64,000 nt of DNA, from assembly GCA_947258655.1 (NCBI GenBank), contig CAMYJD010000001.1, positions 143,242 through 207,241 of the forward strand, read 5' to 3'. A model generated the notes under the pieces. The model searched no databases and was not told where the DNA came from. It worked only from the letters and a program-made list of their open reading frames with translations. Shown piece by piece: positions 1-10,525 of this stretch. A program made the translations under genes and the position numbers. Position 1 is the first letter of the stretch. Each line of letters opens with the position of its first letter. This DNA is from an uncultured Gammaproteobacteria bacterium. GTDB lineage: Bacteria > Pseudomonadota > Gammaproteobacteria > JAADHQ01.

Positions 1-808
1 CCAGCAATGCCAGTGAAAAGCCATGGATCACCTCTCCACCAAGGAAAAACAGTGCCAGCAAAACCAGCAAGGTCGTCAAGGATGTAACAAAGGTACGCGC
101 CAGGGTGTGATTGATTGATGTATTGATGACCTCGATCGGGGTGCCTTTGCGCATCTTGCGAAAATTTTCGCGGATTCGGTCATAGACAACGATCGTATCA
201 TTAAGCGAATAACCGATCACGGCAAGCAACGCGGCCAGAACGGTCAGGTCAAAACCTATCTGGGTTATCGAAAAGAAACCCAGCGTTAGCAGTACATCAT
301 GCACAAGTGCTGATACCGAACCGATAGAGAAGCGGTATTCGAAACGCAGGGTCACATAAATCAGGATGCCGATCAATGCATACAGCATGGCCAGGCCGCC
401 TTTCTCGGTCAATTCCTCGCCAATCTGCGGACCAACATACTCACTGCGTCGCAGCTCGACATCCGCCTCAACCTGTTTCAGCGCATCAAGAACACCCTTG
501 CTGATATCATTTTGGGAAACACCCTCGCGCGGCGCTATACGAATCAGGACGTCCTTACTGGTTCCGAAGTGTTGAATGATAGGATTGTCAAAACCCTTGG
601 CAGCCAGAGCCTCCTCAACATCGGCCAGATCGACACTGTCGGGATAACCGACTTCGACCAGCGTTCCGCCGGTAAAGTCTATGCCGAAATTGAGACCGTT
701 AACTACCAGAGAGCCGATCGATAGCAGTAGTAAAATACCGGAAAAACCCATCGCCAGGCGACGCTTTGACATGAAATCAATATGACTGTTTTTAATAAAT
801 CCGAACAT
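1..808 (-). CDS. secF: Protein translocase subunit SecF (3' end beyond window)
   Basis: SecF is an inner-membrane RND-type partner of SecD that uses the proton motive force to help SecYEG release exported proteins. The ATG at 808 opens MFGFINKSHIDFM, followed by a first membrane segment and the conserved NFGIDFTGGTL motif. A later membrane section carries VIGYSLNDTIVVYDRIREN, the SecD/SecF family signature. About 269 codons are present; the C-terminal last membrane segments lie left of the window. It sits 27 bp downstream of secD, as in the standard secDF operon. The identification is clear; only its 3' end is unseen. Confidence 0.95.
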   Translation of the reverse strand, partial: MFGFIKNSHIDFMSKRRLAMGFSGILLLLSIGSLVVNGLNFGIDFTGGTLVEVGYPDSVDLADVEEALAAKGFDNPIIQHFGTSKDVLIRIAPREGVSQNDISKGVLDALKQVEADVELRRSEYVGPQIGEELTEKGGLAMLYALIGILIYVTLRFEYRFSIGSVSALVHDVLLTLGFFSITQIGFDLTVLAALLAVIGYSLNDTIVVYDRIRENFRKMRKGTPIEVINTSINHTLARTFVTSLTTLLVLLALFFLGGEVIHGFSLALL

Positions 809-835
809 GATAATTCCCGTTTGTCCTGTATTGGA

Positions 836-2695
836 TCAGATCGACAACTTACTGACTTTTTTTCCACCATACATCAGGTTAATCACCGACCTGGTACCCA
901 TAATCGCAGTAAACATCGAGGCCAGGATACCCAGCGACAGGGTCACCGCAAATCCCTTGATCGGCCCGCTGCCAAAACTGAATAACACAATAGCCGCTAT
1001 CAGGGTAGTAACATTAGCATCTGCTATCGTCGAGAGGGCCTTCTCATAACCGGAATGTATACTCGCCTGCGGACTGTTGCCGATACGGATCTCTTCACGG
1101 ATACGCTCAAAGATCAGAACATTGGCATCCACAGCCATTCCCACTGTCAGCACAATACCGGCGATGCCCGGCAAGGTCAGCGTCGCCTGCATCACTGACA
1201 ATAACGCGACCACGATAACCAGATTCATGAATAGCGCCAGGTTGGCAATCAGACCGAAAAACCTGTAGTAGACGGCCATAAAGATCAGCACCAGGACAAA
1301 ACCGATAACCACAGAATTAAAGCCCTGATCTATATTATCCTGCCCGAGACTCGGGCCAATGGTCCTTTCCTCGATAATCTCGATCGGTGCCGCCAGTGCG
1401 CCTGCCCGCAACAGGATGGCGAGGTTTCTGGCCTCGTTAGGCGTATCCAGACCGGTAATCTGGAAGCGACGCCCAAGACGTTCCTGGATGACCGCAACAT
1501 TGATGACCTCTTCGATCTTGTCCTTGACCTTGACCGGCTTGCCATCCACCAGACGGGTTTTGACCTTAGTCTCGATATATACAACCGCCAGTGAATCCTT
1601 GACATGGTCCTTGGTGAAATTATCAAAGCGACTGCCACCACGACTGTCCAGGTTGATTGTCACGGAAGGCTGATTATTGCGTGAATCAAATCCCGATGAT
1701 GCATGCGTGATGCTTTCACCGGTCAGAACCACTTGTTTACGCAGCAATACCGGTATGCCCTTGCGGTCATAGTAAATGCGCGTTCCTGGAGGCGCCCGCC
1801 CCCTTTCAACAAAATCCTGCACACTGAGATTTCGTTCATCGACCAGATGCACCTGGAGTGTGGCAGTTGCCCCAAGGATATCCTTGGCTTCGTCAGGGTT
1901 CTGTACACCAGGCAACTGGACTATAATTCTGCGATCGCCATTTTGCTGAATCACCGGTCCAGCAACACCGAGTTCATTGACACGATTACGCAGGGTTGTG
2001 ATATTTTGTGTCAACGCGGCCTTGCGCACCTGTACGGCAGCGTCCTCGCGCAGTTCGGCCTTCAGATAGGGCTCACCATTACTCTCGATCTCGCTGAACT
2101 CCAGCTCACGCAAGTTGCTCGACAATAGTGCAAGGGCCTTGTCCCGGGCTTCGGTATCGCGAAAACGGATGGTAATATCCTGCTCCAGCGTGACGCCGGC
2201 ATGGCGAATGGTCTTGTCACGAAGGCGGGTCTTTATCTCACCCACATAACGCTGCTTTTCCTTGTCGACGGCCGCATCCATATCGACTTCCATCAGAAAA
2301 TGGATACCACCCTGCAGGTCCAGACCCAGGTACATGGGTTTGCCGTAGATGGCACGTAACCAGTCGGGCGTTGACGGCGTCAGCGTCTGCGCAACAATAA
2401 ACTGGTTCTCCAGCAACTGGTTGAGTTTGTCTGTGGCCTTCAGCTGGCTTTCTGTATTGGGAAAACGTATCTGCAGCTTTTCACCGATGCGCTCAACGTC
2501 ACTGTATTGAATACTGGCCTGCTCCAGTGATTGCTTGATGCGCTCCATCTCTTCCTTGTTCATTTCATTGGCGCGCAGCGGTGAAATGATAAGCGCCGGG
2601 TCCTTGCCATAAAAATTCGGCAGGCTATACAAGGCCCCGAATATCAAAACAGCGAGAATGAGCAGATACTTCCAGGCGGGATATTTATTTAGCAT
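836..2695 (-). CDS. secD: Protein translocase subunit SecD
   Basis: 619 aa, the usual length for proteobacterial SecD. It pairs with SecF to pull or release exported proteins on the periplasmic side. Visible features: an N-terminal membrane segment (about residues 8-25), the P1 motif GLDLQGGIHFLMEVD, a long periplasmic domain, then five closely spaced C-terminal membrane segments with TVGMAVDANVLIFERIREE. It lies between yajC and secF in the order yajC-secD-secF, 37 bp after yajC, so the three are probably one transcript. Confidence 0.97.
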   Translation of the reverse strand: MLNKYPAWKYLLILAVLIFGALYSLPNFYGKDPALIISPLRANEMNKEEMERIKQSLEQASIQYSDVERIGEKLQIRFPNTESQLKATDKLNQLLENQFIVAQTLTPSTPDWLRAIYGKPMYLGLDLQGGIHFLMEVDMDAAVDKEKQRYVGEIKTRLRDKTIRHAGVTLEQDITIRFRDTEARDKALALLSSNLRELEFSEIESNGEPYLKAELREDAAVQVRKAALTQNITTLRNRVNELGVAGPVIQQNGDRRIIVQLPGVQNPDEAKDILGATATLQVHLVDERNLSVQDFVERGRAPPGTRIYYDRKGIPVLLRKQVVLTGESITHASSGFDSRNNQPSVTINLDSRGGSRFDNFTKDHVKDSLAVVYIETKVKTRLVDGKPVKVKDKIEEVINVAVIQERLGRRFQITGLDTPNEARNLAILLRAGALAAPIEIIEERTIGPSLGQDNIDQGFNSVVIGFVLVLIFMAVYYRFFGLIANLALFMNLVIVVALLSVMQATLTLPGIAGIVLTVGMAVDANVLIFERIREEIRIGNSPQASIHSGYEKALSTIADANVTTLIAAIVLFSFGSGPIKGFAVTLSLGILASMFTAIMGTRSVINLMYGGKKVSKLSI

Positions 2696-2732
2696 TAAAC
2701 TACCCTGTTCTTGTTTTTACATGAAATTTTAT

Positions 2733-3074
2733 TTAGCTGCTTTTGATCGTGCCCTTGGGAACCAGCGTGGAGATTGCCGGGCGCTGCACCTTAATTTCGA
2801 CATTATCGGCGATTTTCAGCGTAGCATAGCTGTCGTCGAGTTCTGTTATCGTACCCAGGATACCGCCATTGGTAACAACCTCGTCGCCCTTGGCCAGGTT
2901 GGCAACCATATTCTTGTGTTCCTTGGCGCGCTTGCTTTGCGGGCGTATTAGCAGAAAATAAAACACCGCGAACAGGATAATTAATGGCAAAAAGCTGGCC
3001 AGCCCGCCCGCTTGTTGACCTGCAGCAGCAGCTTCCGGCGCAGCGGCCATGGCTTCGGATATAAAGAAACTCAT
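2733..3074 (-). CDS. yajC: Sec translocon accessory protein YajC
   Basis: 113 aa with one membrane helix (about residues 27-43, LPLIILFAVFYFLLIRPQ), followed by the family motif RPQSKRAKEHKNM and a small soluble domain with KGDEVVTNGGILGTI. YajC binds SecDF in the inner membrane. Position just upstream of secD is the conserved arrangement. The 243-bp gap to tgt is larger than the other gaps in the block, so yajC-secDF may have its own promoter. Confidence 0.96.
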   Translation of the reverse strand: MSFFISEAMAAAPEAAAAGQQAGGLASFLPLIILFAVFYFLLIRPQSKRAKEHKNMVANLAKGDEVVTNGGILGTITELDDSYATLKIADNVEIKVQRPAISTLVPKGTIKSS

Positions 3075-3317
3075 GATATTCTCTCAACTTCTTGTTTATT
3101 AGATTAAAAAATTCAGTTTGCACTACAGGTCCGGCGATACGGCCCCTCAGGCGAGGCACATTATGACATATAAAGTCGATAATTTCATAAAGCTTATCTG
3201 GCATATGTCGTCTGCAAACGAATCCGTGCCGGCACTGCCCATTATCCGAGATAAATGATTTATTTATTTAATTTTCAATAAGTTGATCACTACATCGCGG
3301 CCTGAAGGAAATGATTA

Positions 3318-4478
<1,161 letters not shown>

Positions 4479-4484
4479 TCACTT

Positions 4485-5531
4485 TTATCTTTCCTCTTTC
4501 CTCTTTTCCCTGCCACTAATAAACATCGCATCACCATAGCTGAAAAAACGGTATTGATGCTGCACGGCATGGCGATAGGCGCGCATGGTATTGTCATAAC
4601 CGGCAAACGCGCACACCAGCATCAATAATGTTGATTCCGGCAAATGGAAATTGGTAATCATCGCATCTACTGTTTTAAATGTATAACCCGGATAGATAAA
4701 AATATCGGTATCACCCGAAAATGCGACTATTTCTCCTGAACCCGATGCGGATTCCAGCGCCCTGACTGCGGTCGTACCTACGGCAATAACGCGTCCACCG
4801 GACTTGCGCGTCTGCTTTATCCTGTCACAGACCTCGGCCGTGACCTGCAGCCATTCACTGTGCATATGATGATCAGCTATATTGTCAACACGAACCGGTT
4901 GAAAAGTCCCCGCGCCAACATGCAAGGTTACATAGGCCTGGTCGACGCCCTGTTTTTCCAGCTGCTCGAGTATATGCTGGTCAAAGTGCAGTCCGGCCGT
5001 CGGTGCGGCGACAGCACCGGGAACCGATGAGTACACGGTCTGGTAACGCTCCCTGTCCTCACCGTCATCCTGACGCTGGATATAGGGCGGCAAGGGCATA
5101 TGTCCGATTGCATCCAGCAGCGTTAACACCGGCTGCTGTGTTTCAAAATACAGATGAAACAGATCGCCCTTGCGCCCCTGCACCCTGACGAGTGTACCGT
5201 CTTCGAGAATCATCGCAGTACCGGGACCAGGTGATTTGCTCGCCCTGACATGGGCAAGGGCCTGATGCTCATCCAACAATCTTTCAATCAGAATCTCGGT
5301 GCGACCCCCGGTTTCCTTACGTGCAAATAAACGCGCCGGGATAACACGGGTGTTATTGAATACCAGCAGGTCGCCAGCCCGCAGAACTTCAGGCAATTGC
5401 CTGAACATCCTGTCGTCAATCGCACCCGTGGCAGGATCAAGACACAGCAGGCGGCTATCAGCCCTGTTCGTGGCCGGAAACTGGGCTATCAATGCCTCGG
5501 GAAGATCAAAATGGAAGTCCTGGCGTTGCAT
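4485..5531 (-). CDS. queA: S-adenosylmethionine:tRNA ribosyltransferase-isomerase QueA
   Basis: Transfers and isomerises the ribosyl part of SAM onto preQ1-tRNA to give epoxyqueuosine, the step after Tgt. From the start chosen here ([19 protein letters not shown]) it is 348 aa, close to the family norm. An in-frame start 36 bases earlier (5567) adds a non-conserved [12 protein letters not shown]. Motifs include [24 protein letters not shown] and [18 protein letters not shown], all typical of QueA. First gene of the queA-tgt unit. Confidence 0.96.
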   Translation of the reverse strand: MQRQDFHFDLPEALIAQFPATNRADSRLLCLDPATGAIDDRMFRQLPEVLRAGDLLVFNNTRVIPARLFARKETGGRTEILIERLLDEHQALAHVRASKSPGPGTAMILEDGTLVRVQGRKGDLFHLYFETQQPVLTLLDAIGHMPLPPYIQRQDDGEDRERYQTVYSSVPGAVAAPTAGLHFDQHILEQLEKQGVDQAYVTLHVGAGTFQPVRVDNIADHHMHSEWLQVTAEVCDRIKQTRKSGGRVIAVGTTAVRALESASGSGEIVAFSGDTDIFIYPGYTFKTVDAMITNFHLPESTLLMLVCAFAGYDNTMRAYRHAVQHQYRFFSYGDAMFISGREKRKEER

Positions 5532-5841
5532 GGCGGCGATGTTACCAGTTGAGTCAGGTAAATGCATCCGTCACTGGTATTTGCCCTGGCGCCAGAAACC
5601 TATATACTATGCGACCTAGCCCGCAGTTCTTACCAGGGGGCGAGATGATCGCGATGAGATTTGATTCTACATTCGATTTTCTGAGGGAGAGGAATACGAC
5701 CTGTATTTCCGACAGAAGACCTCGGTACCTCCATGAGGGGTGAAATCGAATGTAGAATTAAAGATCAAGCGAGGGATCGTCATCCCAAAGGGCCATACTT
5801 AAAAAAGTATTATGTCGGCCTGGTGAGAAATGCGGGCTTAA
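5532..5841. other. Divergent intergenic region between queA and tRNA-Leu
   Basis: 310 bases with no convincing protein gene. It must hold the promoters of queA (minus) and tRNA-Leu (plus), but I find no textbook -35/-10 pair. Its main content is a perfect 16-bp inverted repeat (5664-5679 with 5743-5758) and a small AT hairpin, ATACTT/AAGTAT, at 5795-5810. Two short plus-strand open frames crossing it have no plausible product. Confidence 0.6.
5664..5758. repeat. Perfect 16-bp inverted repeat enclosing 63 bases
   Basis: ATTCTACATTCGATTT at 5664-5679 is exactly complementary to 5743-5758. The 63 bases between also contain smaller pairings such as GGAATAC (about 5691-5697) with GTATTTCC. As RNA on either strand it would form a long closed stem with a branched interior. 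It does not match tRNA, SRP RNA or any riboswitch I can recognise. It could be a leader or attenuator for queA, a small RNA, or a mobile-repeat remnant. Confidence 0.6.
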
Positions 5842-5928
5842 GCCGGGGTGGCGGAACTGGTAGACGCAGCGGATTCAAAATCCGCCGGTGGCAACACCTT
5901 GAGAGTTCGAGTCTCTCCCTCGGTACCA
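5842..5928 (+). tRNA. tRNA-Leu, anticodon CAA
   Basis: 87-nt class II tRNA read from the sequence. The acceptor stem GCCGGGG pairs with CCTCGGT (two G-U pairs), and the D-loop region is GGCGGAACTGGTAGACGC. The anticodon stem GCGGA/TCCGC closes the loop TTCAAAA with anticodon CAA at 5876-5878. There is a long variable arm, a T-arm with GTTCGAGTC, and an encoded CCA end at 5926-5928. It decodes UUG. It is the only RNA gene found and lies alone on the plus strand. Confidence 0.97.
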
Positions 5929-5992
5929 ATTATTTTGAAGCACAACATCCGTCAGCAGTCGAATTCCATCCGCCAGGACTGTGGCAGCACTA

Positions 5993-6574
5993 TCAGGTTA
6001 TTGTTTGCGCGTCGGGCAGATTGTTATAGACATCCAGATAGGTTTTACTGCTGCTCAGTACATCAACGACTGCCGCCAGAGGTTGTGCCAGGATTTCCTC
6101 AAAATCAATTTCGTTTTCATCTACTGTAGCAAAGGCCAGCTGTTCTTGTGGCGGGCAAAAACGCGCATCTATTCCCTCCTTGTTACCTCTTGCATCGATA
6201 CGGTACCAGCCGATGTCTGCCAGATACACTGTGTTCAGGCCATGCAGGCAATAGGGTGCGCCATTATCATTCACACTCAGGCGTTGATAACACAATCCGG
6301 CCGGTATCTGATTGGCGCGCAACAATGCTGCAAGTAAATGACTTTTTGCATAACAATAGCCAGTACGGTGTTGCAGTACGTCAGAGGCTTTACAGGTAAC
6401 CGGGTTCATACGGTAATCCATACTGTGCATGATATTGTCGCGCACCCATACAAAACAGTTGTGTGCGATCTGCTGGTCGTTATCGCTATTTGCACGTAAC
6501 TGTCTGGACAGCGCCATTATATCCGGGTCATTACAATTGATAATGTCAGAGTCCTGCAGATATTCCTGCATCAC
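5993..6574 (-). CDS. Transglutaminase-like family protein
   Basis: 193 aa, no signal peptide, so probably cytoplasmic. It has the transglutaminase-like core arrangement: Cys74 in RTGYCYAKSHLLAALLR, His111 in YCLHGLNTVYL and Asp127 in RIDARGNKEG, the expected Cys-His-Asp triad. Members act as proteases, amidases or transamidases; the substrate cannot be told from sequence. It follows tRNA-Leu in convergent orientation, and the next minus-strand gene ends at 6668, so it is probably transcribed alone. Confidence 0.8.
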   Translation of the reverse strand: MMQEYLQDSDIINCNDPDIMALSRQLRANSDNDQQIAHNCFVWVRDNIMHSMDYRMNPVTCKASDVLQHRTGYCYAKSHLLAALLRANQIPAGLCYQRLSVNDNGAPYCLHGLNTVYLADIGWYRIDARGNKEGIDARFCPPQEQLAFATVDENEIDFEEILAQPLAAVVDVLSSSKTYLDVYNNLPDAQTIT

Positions 6575-6667
6575 ATATGATCTCTCGTGTCGTTAACGAA
6601 AGTAATATGCTGAACAAGGCCGCCAGCCTTGTCAAGACTATGACAGGTCATGAGCAAACCATTGTTT

Positions 6668-8308
6668 TTAATCCTTGACAGCATTTATCGAAGGATCATA
6701 CATCAGGATACTGATGCCAGTATATTTGGCCTTGTACATGGCCAGGTCGGCATGACGCATCAGTTCTTCACTACTTTTTCCATGCTCCGGATACACTGCA
6801 AAACCGATGCTGACACCCAGCGTGCAATTATGCCCACTCACCGACACCGGCTCATGCAATACATCGACAAGTTTTTGTACGATTGCACTGACATTTGCGC
6901 CACGCCCCAGGCCCTGCATCAACAACACAAACTCGTCGCCTCCGAGACGAGCCAGTGTATCTGTGTTTCTAACCACTTCGAAAAAACGCTCAGACACCTG
7001 TTTAAGCACCTTGTCACCCATCTCATGACCCAGCGTATCATTAATACGCTTGAACTGATCGAGGTCTATGATAGCCACGGCAAGTGGCTCCCCGCTTCTG
7101 GCGCTGTTGTTGATGGCCTGGCGCATACGATCCAGTAGCAGGCTACGGTTCGGCAGCCCGGTCAGGATATCGTGCATGGCCTGGTACCTGAGCCTCCCCT
7201 GCAACTCTTCCCTGACGATTATTTCACGTTCCAGTTGCTTGTTGGAAAACAGCAGACGACGATTACGCCCGATAACATATGAACTGAGAACAGTGAGGAT
7301 AAATAATGTCAGTACGACATATAGCAGCCAGTACCAGTAGTGCGCGATAATATCCGTAAGACTGATTGCACCATAATTCTCATAATTGCCGACCCGGAGT
7401 TCTTTCATCAGGTCGTCCACCGGCTGGTAGTCGAGTGGCGCCGTCCATCCTCCAATCAGTGCCGAGCGCGTCGCATGGTGATCTTCTGGGATGCGCAGCA
7501 GGGCCAGGGCCACGTCCTGCGCCAGTTTGACCGGCACATTTTTTGTCGCTGCGAAAGGCCATTCCGGATAAAGTCGGGTGCTCAGTTGCTGCGGAAAATA
7601 ATGATAGTGCTGCGGATTCAGTATCTTGAACTGGTGCATATCGATCAGCCCGTCATGGTTCATACGTTCCAGCAGACTGGTACGTACCGTTCCTGCATCG
7701 ACTTCCTTGTTGAGTACCGCATAGACAATCTTGTCCTGGGGAAAACTGGAAAACCTCAATTGCTGAAAATCCTGCTGTGGATCGAGCCCGTAGCGCTTGA
7801 TTTCGCGCTTGGCCATCCACCATCCGCCAAAGGCATTGCGATGTACAGCCATGAAACGCTTACCCTTCAGGTCTTCAATGCCCTGGATATCGCTGCGATC
7901 CGTGCGGGTAAAAATGACCGCACCAAATTCAGTCGAGGTACCACCATTGGACCTGTTTAATAACGTTGCCAATCGCCTGACTTGATAGCGTTTCTCAAGC
8001 ATGGAATAGGAAGCAGGATTCGATAATACAAAATCTATCTTTCCTTGCTCGACCAGGGATTCAATATTGTCATTATTTACCGGAATAATTGTGAAATGAT
8101 AAGGCGATATTTGCTCAGACAAATACTCCGCCATCGGTTGCCAGCGCTGACGTGTAATCTGCCCTCCTCTGAAGGCCAACACAGCTATGCTGACATTTTT
8201 TTCATTGGCAGTTTTTTCGACAGCAATTGACTCTGAATGAGCCACCATTAAGACAGTGGCAATCATTACTGCAAGCAACATCCCTGACAGATAGCGCATG
8301 TCAATCAC
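6668..8308 (-). CDS. PhnD-type periplasmic sensor fused to GGDEF diguanylate cyclase
   Basis: 546 aa. An N-terminal signal-like helix (8-24) is followed by a periplasmic binding domain of the phosphate/phosphonate PhnD class (about 35-305, with VLSNPASY and LKGKRFMAVHRNAFGGWW). A membrane helix at 326-346, a short coiled linker and a GGDEF domain follow. The active site GGDEF is intact (456-460), and the RxxD inhibitory site (RNTD, 447-450) lies five residues before it. This predicts an active, product-inhibited cyclic-di-GMP synthase controlled by a periplasmic ligand. The ligand is unknown. Confidence 0.9.
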   Translation of the reverse strand: MIDMRYLSGMLLAVMIATVLMVAHSESIAVEKTANEKNVSIAVLAFRGGQITRQRWQPMAEYLSEQISPYHFTIIPVNNDNIESLVEQGKIDFVLSNPASYSMLEKRYQVRRLATLLNRSNGGTSTEFGAVIFTRTDRSDIQGIEDLKGKRFMAVHRNAFGGWWMAKREIKRYGLDPQQDFQQLRFSSFPQDKIVYAVLNKEVDAGTVRTSLLERMNHDGLIDMHQFKILNPQHYHYFPQQLSTRLYPEWPFAATKNVPVKLAQDVALALLRIPEDHHATRSALIGGWTAPLDYQPVDDLMKELRVGNYENYGAISLTDIIAHYWYWLLYVVLTLFILTVLSSYVIGRNRRLLFSNKQLEREIIVREELQGRLRYQAMHDILTGLPNRSLLLDRMRQAINNSARSGEPLAVAIIDLDQFKRINDTLGHEMGDKVLKQVSERFFEVVRNTDTLARLGGDEFVLLMQGLGRGANVSAIVQKLVDVLHEPVSVSGHNCTLGVSIGFAVYPEHGKSSEELMRHADLAMYKAKYTGISILMYDPSINAVKD

Positions 8309-8661
8309 CTTGTATTAAGACATAATTTTTTATTATTTAATATTATTAACTACGCCATAATATCGGATACGTCAATCCGTCAAATCAAATACTGTGAATC
8401 TATTCGCTGTTAATGATTAAAACATTACAGCATGCGCGGTTATACGTCGGGGTAAACACCATCTATTTATTCACTCCGATCTAACATCATTAACCAATCA
8501 GTAAATTCTAACTACTAATTTTCAATGTCGTTTAAATAATAATCTATCTGGTAGATATGACACCTGCTAATGGAATGCCGACAAATACGACCTGCATCCG
8601 CATTTAAATTACATGGAGGTTGTAATTTCACGGGACGGATGAACATCCGTGCACAGCCAAG
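8309..8661. other. AT-rich intergenic region
   Basis: 353 bases without a credible gene, between the start of the PhnD-GGDEF gene and the end of the histidine kinase gene. It should carry the promoter of the GGDEF gene near 8320-8420, but I see no clear consensus. A hairpin, ACGGAT/ATCCGT at 8635-8650, lies 12 bases after the kinase stop and could help end that transcript, though no U-run follows it. Confidence 0.5.
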
Positions 8662-10200
8662 TTATGCTAGTGGCAATTCGATATAGAATGTGGAGCCCTG
8701 GCCTTCAGTTGTTTCAAAACCAGCGTGCCCACCCTGCCTTTCAATCAGGTCTTTTACGATACTCAGGCCCAGACCGGTACCCTGGGCATGCGTGCTCGTT
8801 CTCTTGCCTAGCTGAGAAAACCTGCTGAAAACACGGTGTTGCTCGGATTCAGGTATACCCTGCCCATGATCCGTCACGCTGACACGTGCACATTCCCCGT
8901 CACGCTCGATCGATACCAGAATATTGTCCTGTTGCGCGCCGTACTTGATCGCGTTCGACAGCAGGTTGGAAAGTACCTGTTCGAAACGGGACGGATCGAC
9001 ATCGACAAGGATATCATCAGCATCTGTATGCAGGCTTATACTGGCATCATACAGGTCGCAATAACCCTTGTTATTTTCAATGCATGCGCTGACGAGCTGT
9101 TTCAGGTTTTTGCGTTTGATATCGAACGTCATCTTGCCGGCCTCGATCTTTTGCAGGTCCAGCAAGTCATCGATCAACAACGACATACGATCGCAATTAT
9201 TGATACTAATGCCGATGTATTGATTCATGTCTGCCGTTGCTTTGCCCTCACATTCGGATTCTATCAGTGACAGGAAGCCGCGAATGGCGGTGATGGGTGA
9301 GCGTAGCTCATGGCTGACAACGGCAAGAAATTCATCCTTGTTGCGCTCGGCCCTGATTCGCAAACGCTCTTCCCGACGCACGATGATATACATAATAACA
9401 CTGGCGACCATGAACAGCACGGCTATCAGTATCGAATAGAATAATAATTTATTTCTGAAATCAGCAAATAAACCGGACAGGTTCAGATCGACAACATCCC
9501 ACACCGTATCGGAAACCTTGTTGGCATACAGGACTCTGTTTGTCTCATCAGCCGTTAGCCGATAATCATCACGCTCCCAATTAATCCTGGCACCATCGGC
9601 CGTGACTTCGATCAAGTTAAGCGCAGGGTCGATCAACATCAGCTGATGACCCGGTGATTGCGCATTACGCAAGACATTGCCGAGTATATCGGCATGAAAA
9701 CTGATAAACAGCGTCCCCGCTCCAGGTCCCGATGACAGCGGCGCCATGATATCGAAGTGATAGACTTCATGATGAGGATGAATGCGTGGCGACTGTTTGC
9801 CATGCTCTGCAAATTTCCTCAGATCACCCTTGCACAGCTCACCAACATAGCCCTCAAAATCCTCCCTGAGCGGTTCGCCACTGGTATCGGCTACAGTGAA
9901 GGTGAAAAAGTCGGGGAAATAAGTGGCAATAGTGCTACTAACTTGCTCGTACAACTCATCGTTATCGGGGCCGTGCATGAACTGCTGGATCAATTCCATA
10001 TAATCCCTGGCAAATAATGCCACCTGGCGTTTTTTTTCTGCGATAAATGCAGCAATTGCCCGCGCCGCTGAAGCAGTGGCTTCCTCGGCAATCGAGTTAT
10101 GATAGGACCTGAAATCCTGATAGCGCTCATGTCCCGTCCAGGCCAGCAGGCCCACGACCAAAACATTGACGAATATCAGATAGACGGTATATTTACGCAT
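8662..10200 (-). CDS. Membrane sensor histidine kinase
   Basis: 512 aa. Membrane helices at about 7-21 and 253-274 flank a roughly 230-residue periplasmic sensor domain that looks Cache/PAS-like. The cytoplasmic part has a HisKA box with the phospho-acceptor His297 (SHELRSP), an N box (NLLSNAIKYG), and G boxes (DHGQGIP and GTGLGLSIV). There is no receiver domain and no adjacent response regulator, so its partner is elsewhere. The small ORF 10221-10484 is 20 bases upstream and probably co-transcribed. Confidence 0.9.
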   Translation of the reverse strand: MRKYTVYLIFVNVLVVGLLAWTGHERYQDFRSYHNSIAEEATASAARAIAAFIAEKKRQVALFARDYMELIQQFMHGPDNDELYEQVSSTIATYFPDFFTFTVADTSGEPLREDFEGYVGELCKGDLRKFAEHGKQSPRIHPHHEVYHFDIMAPLSSGPGAGTLFISFHADILGNVLRNAQSPGHQLMLIDPALNLIEVTADGARINWERDDYRLTADETNRVLYANKVSDTVWDVVDLNLSGLFADFRNKLLFYSILIAVLFMVASVIMYIIVRREERLRIRAERNKDEFLAVVSHELRSPITAIRGFLSLIESECEGKATADMNQYIGISINNCDRMSLLIDDLLDLQKIEAGKMTFDIKRKNLKQLVSACIENNKGYCDLYDASISLHTDADDILVDVDPSRFEQVLSNLLSNAIKYGAQQDNILVSIERDGECARVSVTDHGQGIPESEQHRVFSRFSQLGKRTSTHAQGTGLGLSIVKDLIERQGGHAGFETTEGQGSTFYIELPLA

Positions 10201-10220
10201 ATTGTCGCATGTAAAATAAT

Positions 10221-10484
10221 TTATTTGATTCTTTGCCAGGTGCTTTCAACCAGTTCCACTTCATAACGCACCTTGTTGCTAAAGTCCTCGAGGGCCAACG
10301 ATTTATATTTGCGACGGTTTTTTCCGACCAGGACCCGAAAATGAACAACGTGCTGCGCTGACCCTGATGCGCTATCGCCGGGCTCAATGCGAATCTCTGT
10401 AACCTGCCAAACGGTCCATTTCTGGCCGAACTCGCCATTACTGTAACAGGCTCCCTGGCGTATATTTGCTATGTGAACTGCCAT
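10221..10484 (-). CDS. Small conserved-looking protein of unknown function
   Basis: 87 aa (MAVHIANIRQGACYSNGEFG...), no signal peptide, membrane segment or recognisable motif. Composition is that of a soluble beta-rich domain, with alternating hydrophobic and charged residues around VVHFRVLVGKNRRKYKSL. It is chosen over a 10193-10438 frame because the latter overlaps the kinase start and has an implausible composition. It sits 20 bases before the histidine kinase and 41 bases after mog, so it may belong to a mog-ORF-kinase transcript. Confidence 0.65.
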   Translation of the reverse strand: MAVHIANIRQGACYSNGEFGQKWTVWQVTEIRIEPGDSASGSAQHVVHFRVLVGKNRRKYKSLALEDFSNKVRYEVELVESTWQRIK

Positions 10485-10525
10485 AAGCGATCACACAATC
10501 CGGAAAGTCCTGTTAGCCGCTAAAA

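Noticed and set aside
2658-2951. A 97-codon plus-strand open frame across the yajC-secD junction.
   Set aside because: Antisense to yajC and the secD start; no motif or ribosome-binding site.
5720-5927. CCTCGGTACC occurs both at 5720-5729 and at the 3' end of tRNA-Leu (5918-5927), like a short attachment-site repeat.
   Set aside because: Only 10 bases, no integrase gene, and the second copy is upstream of the tRNA with no element between, so an integration event is not supported.
10193-10438. An 81-codon frame overlapping the histidine kinase start.
   Set aside because: It overlaps the better-placed 87-codon ORF in another frame and has an implausible Arg/Ser/Trp-rich composition.
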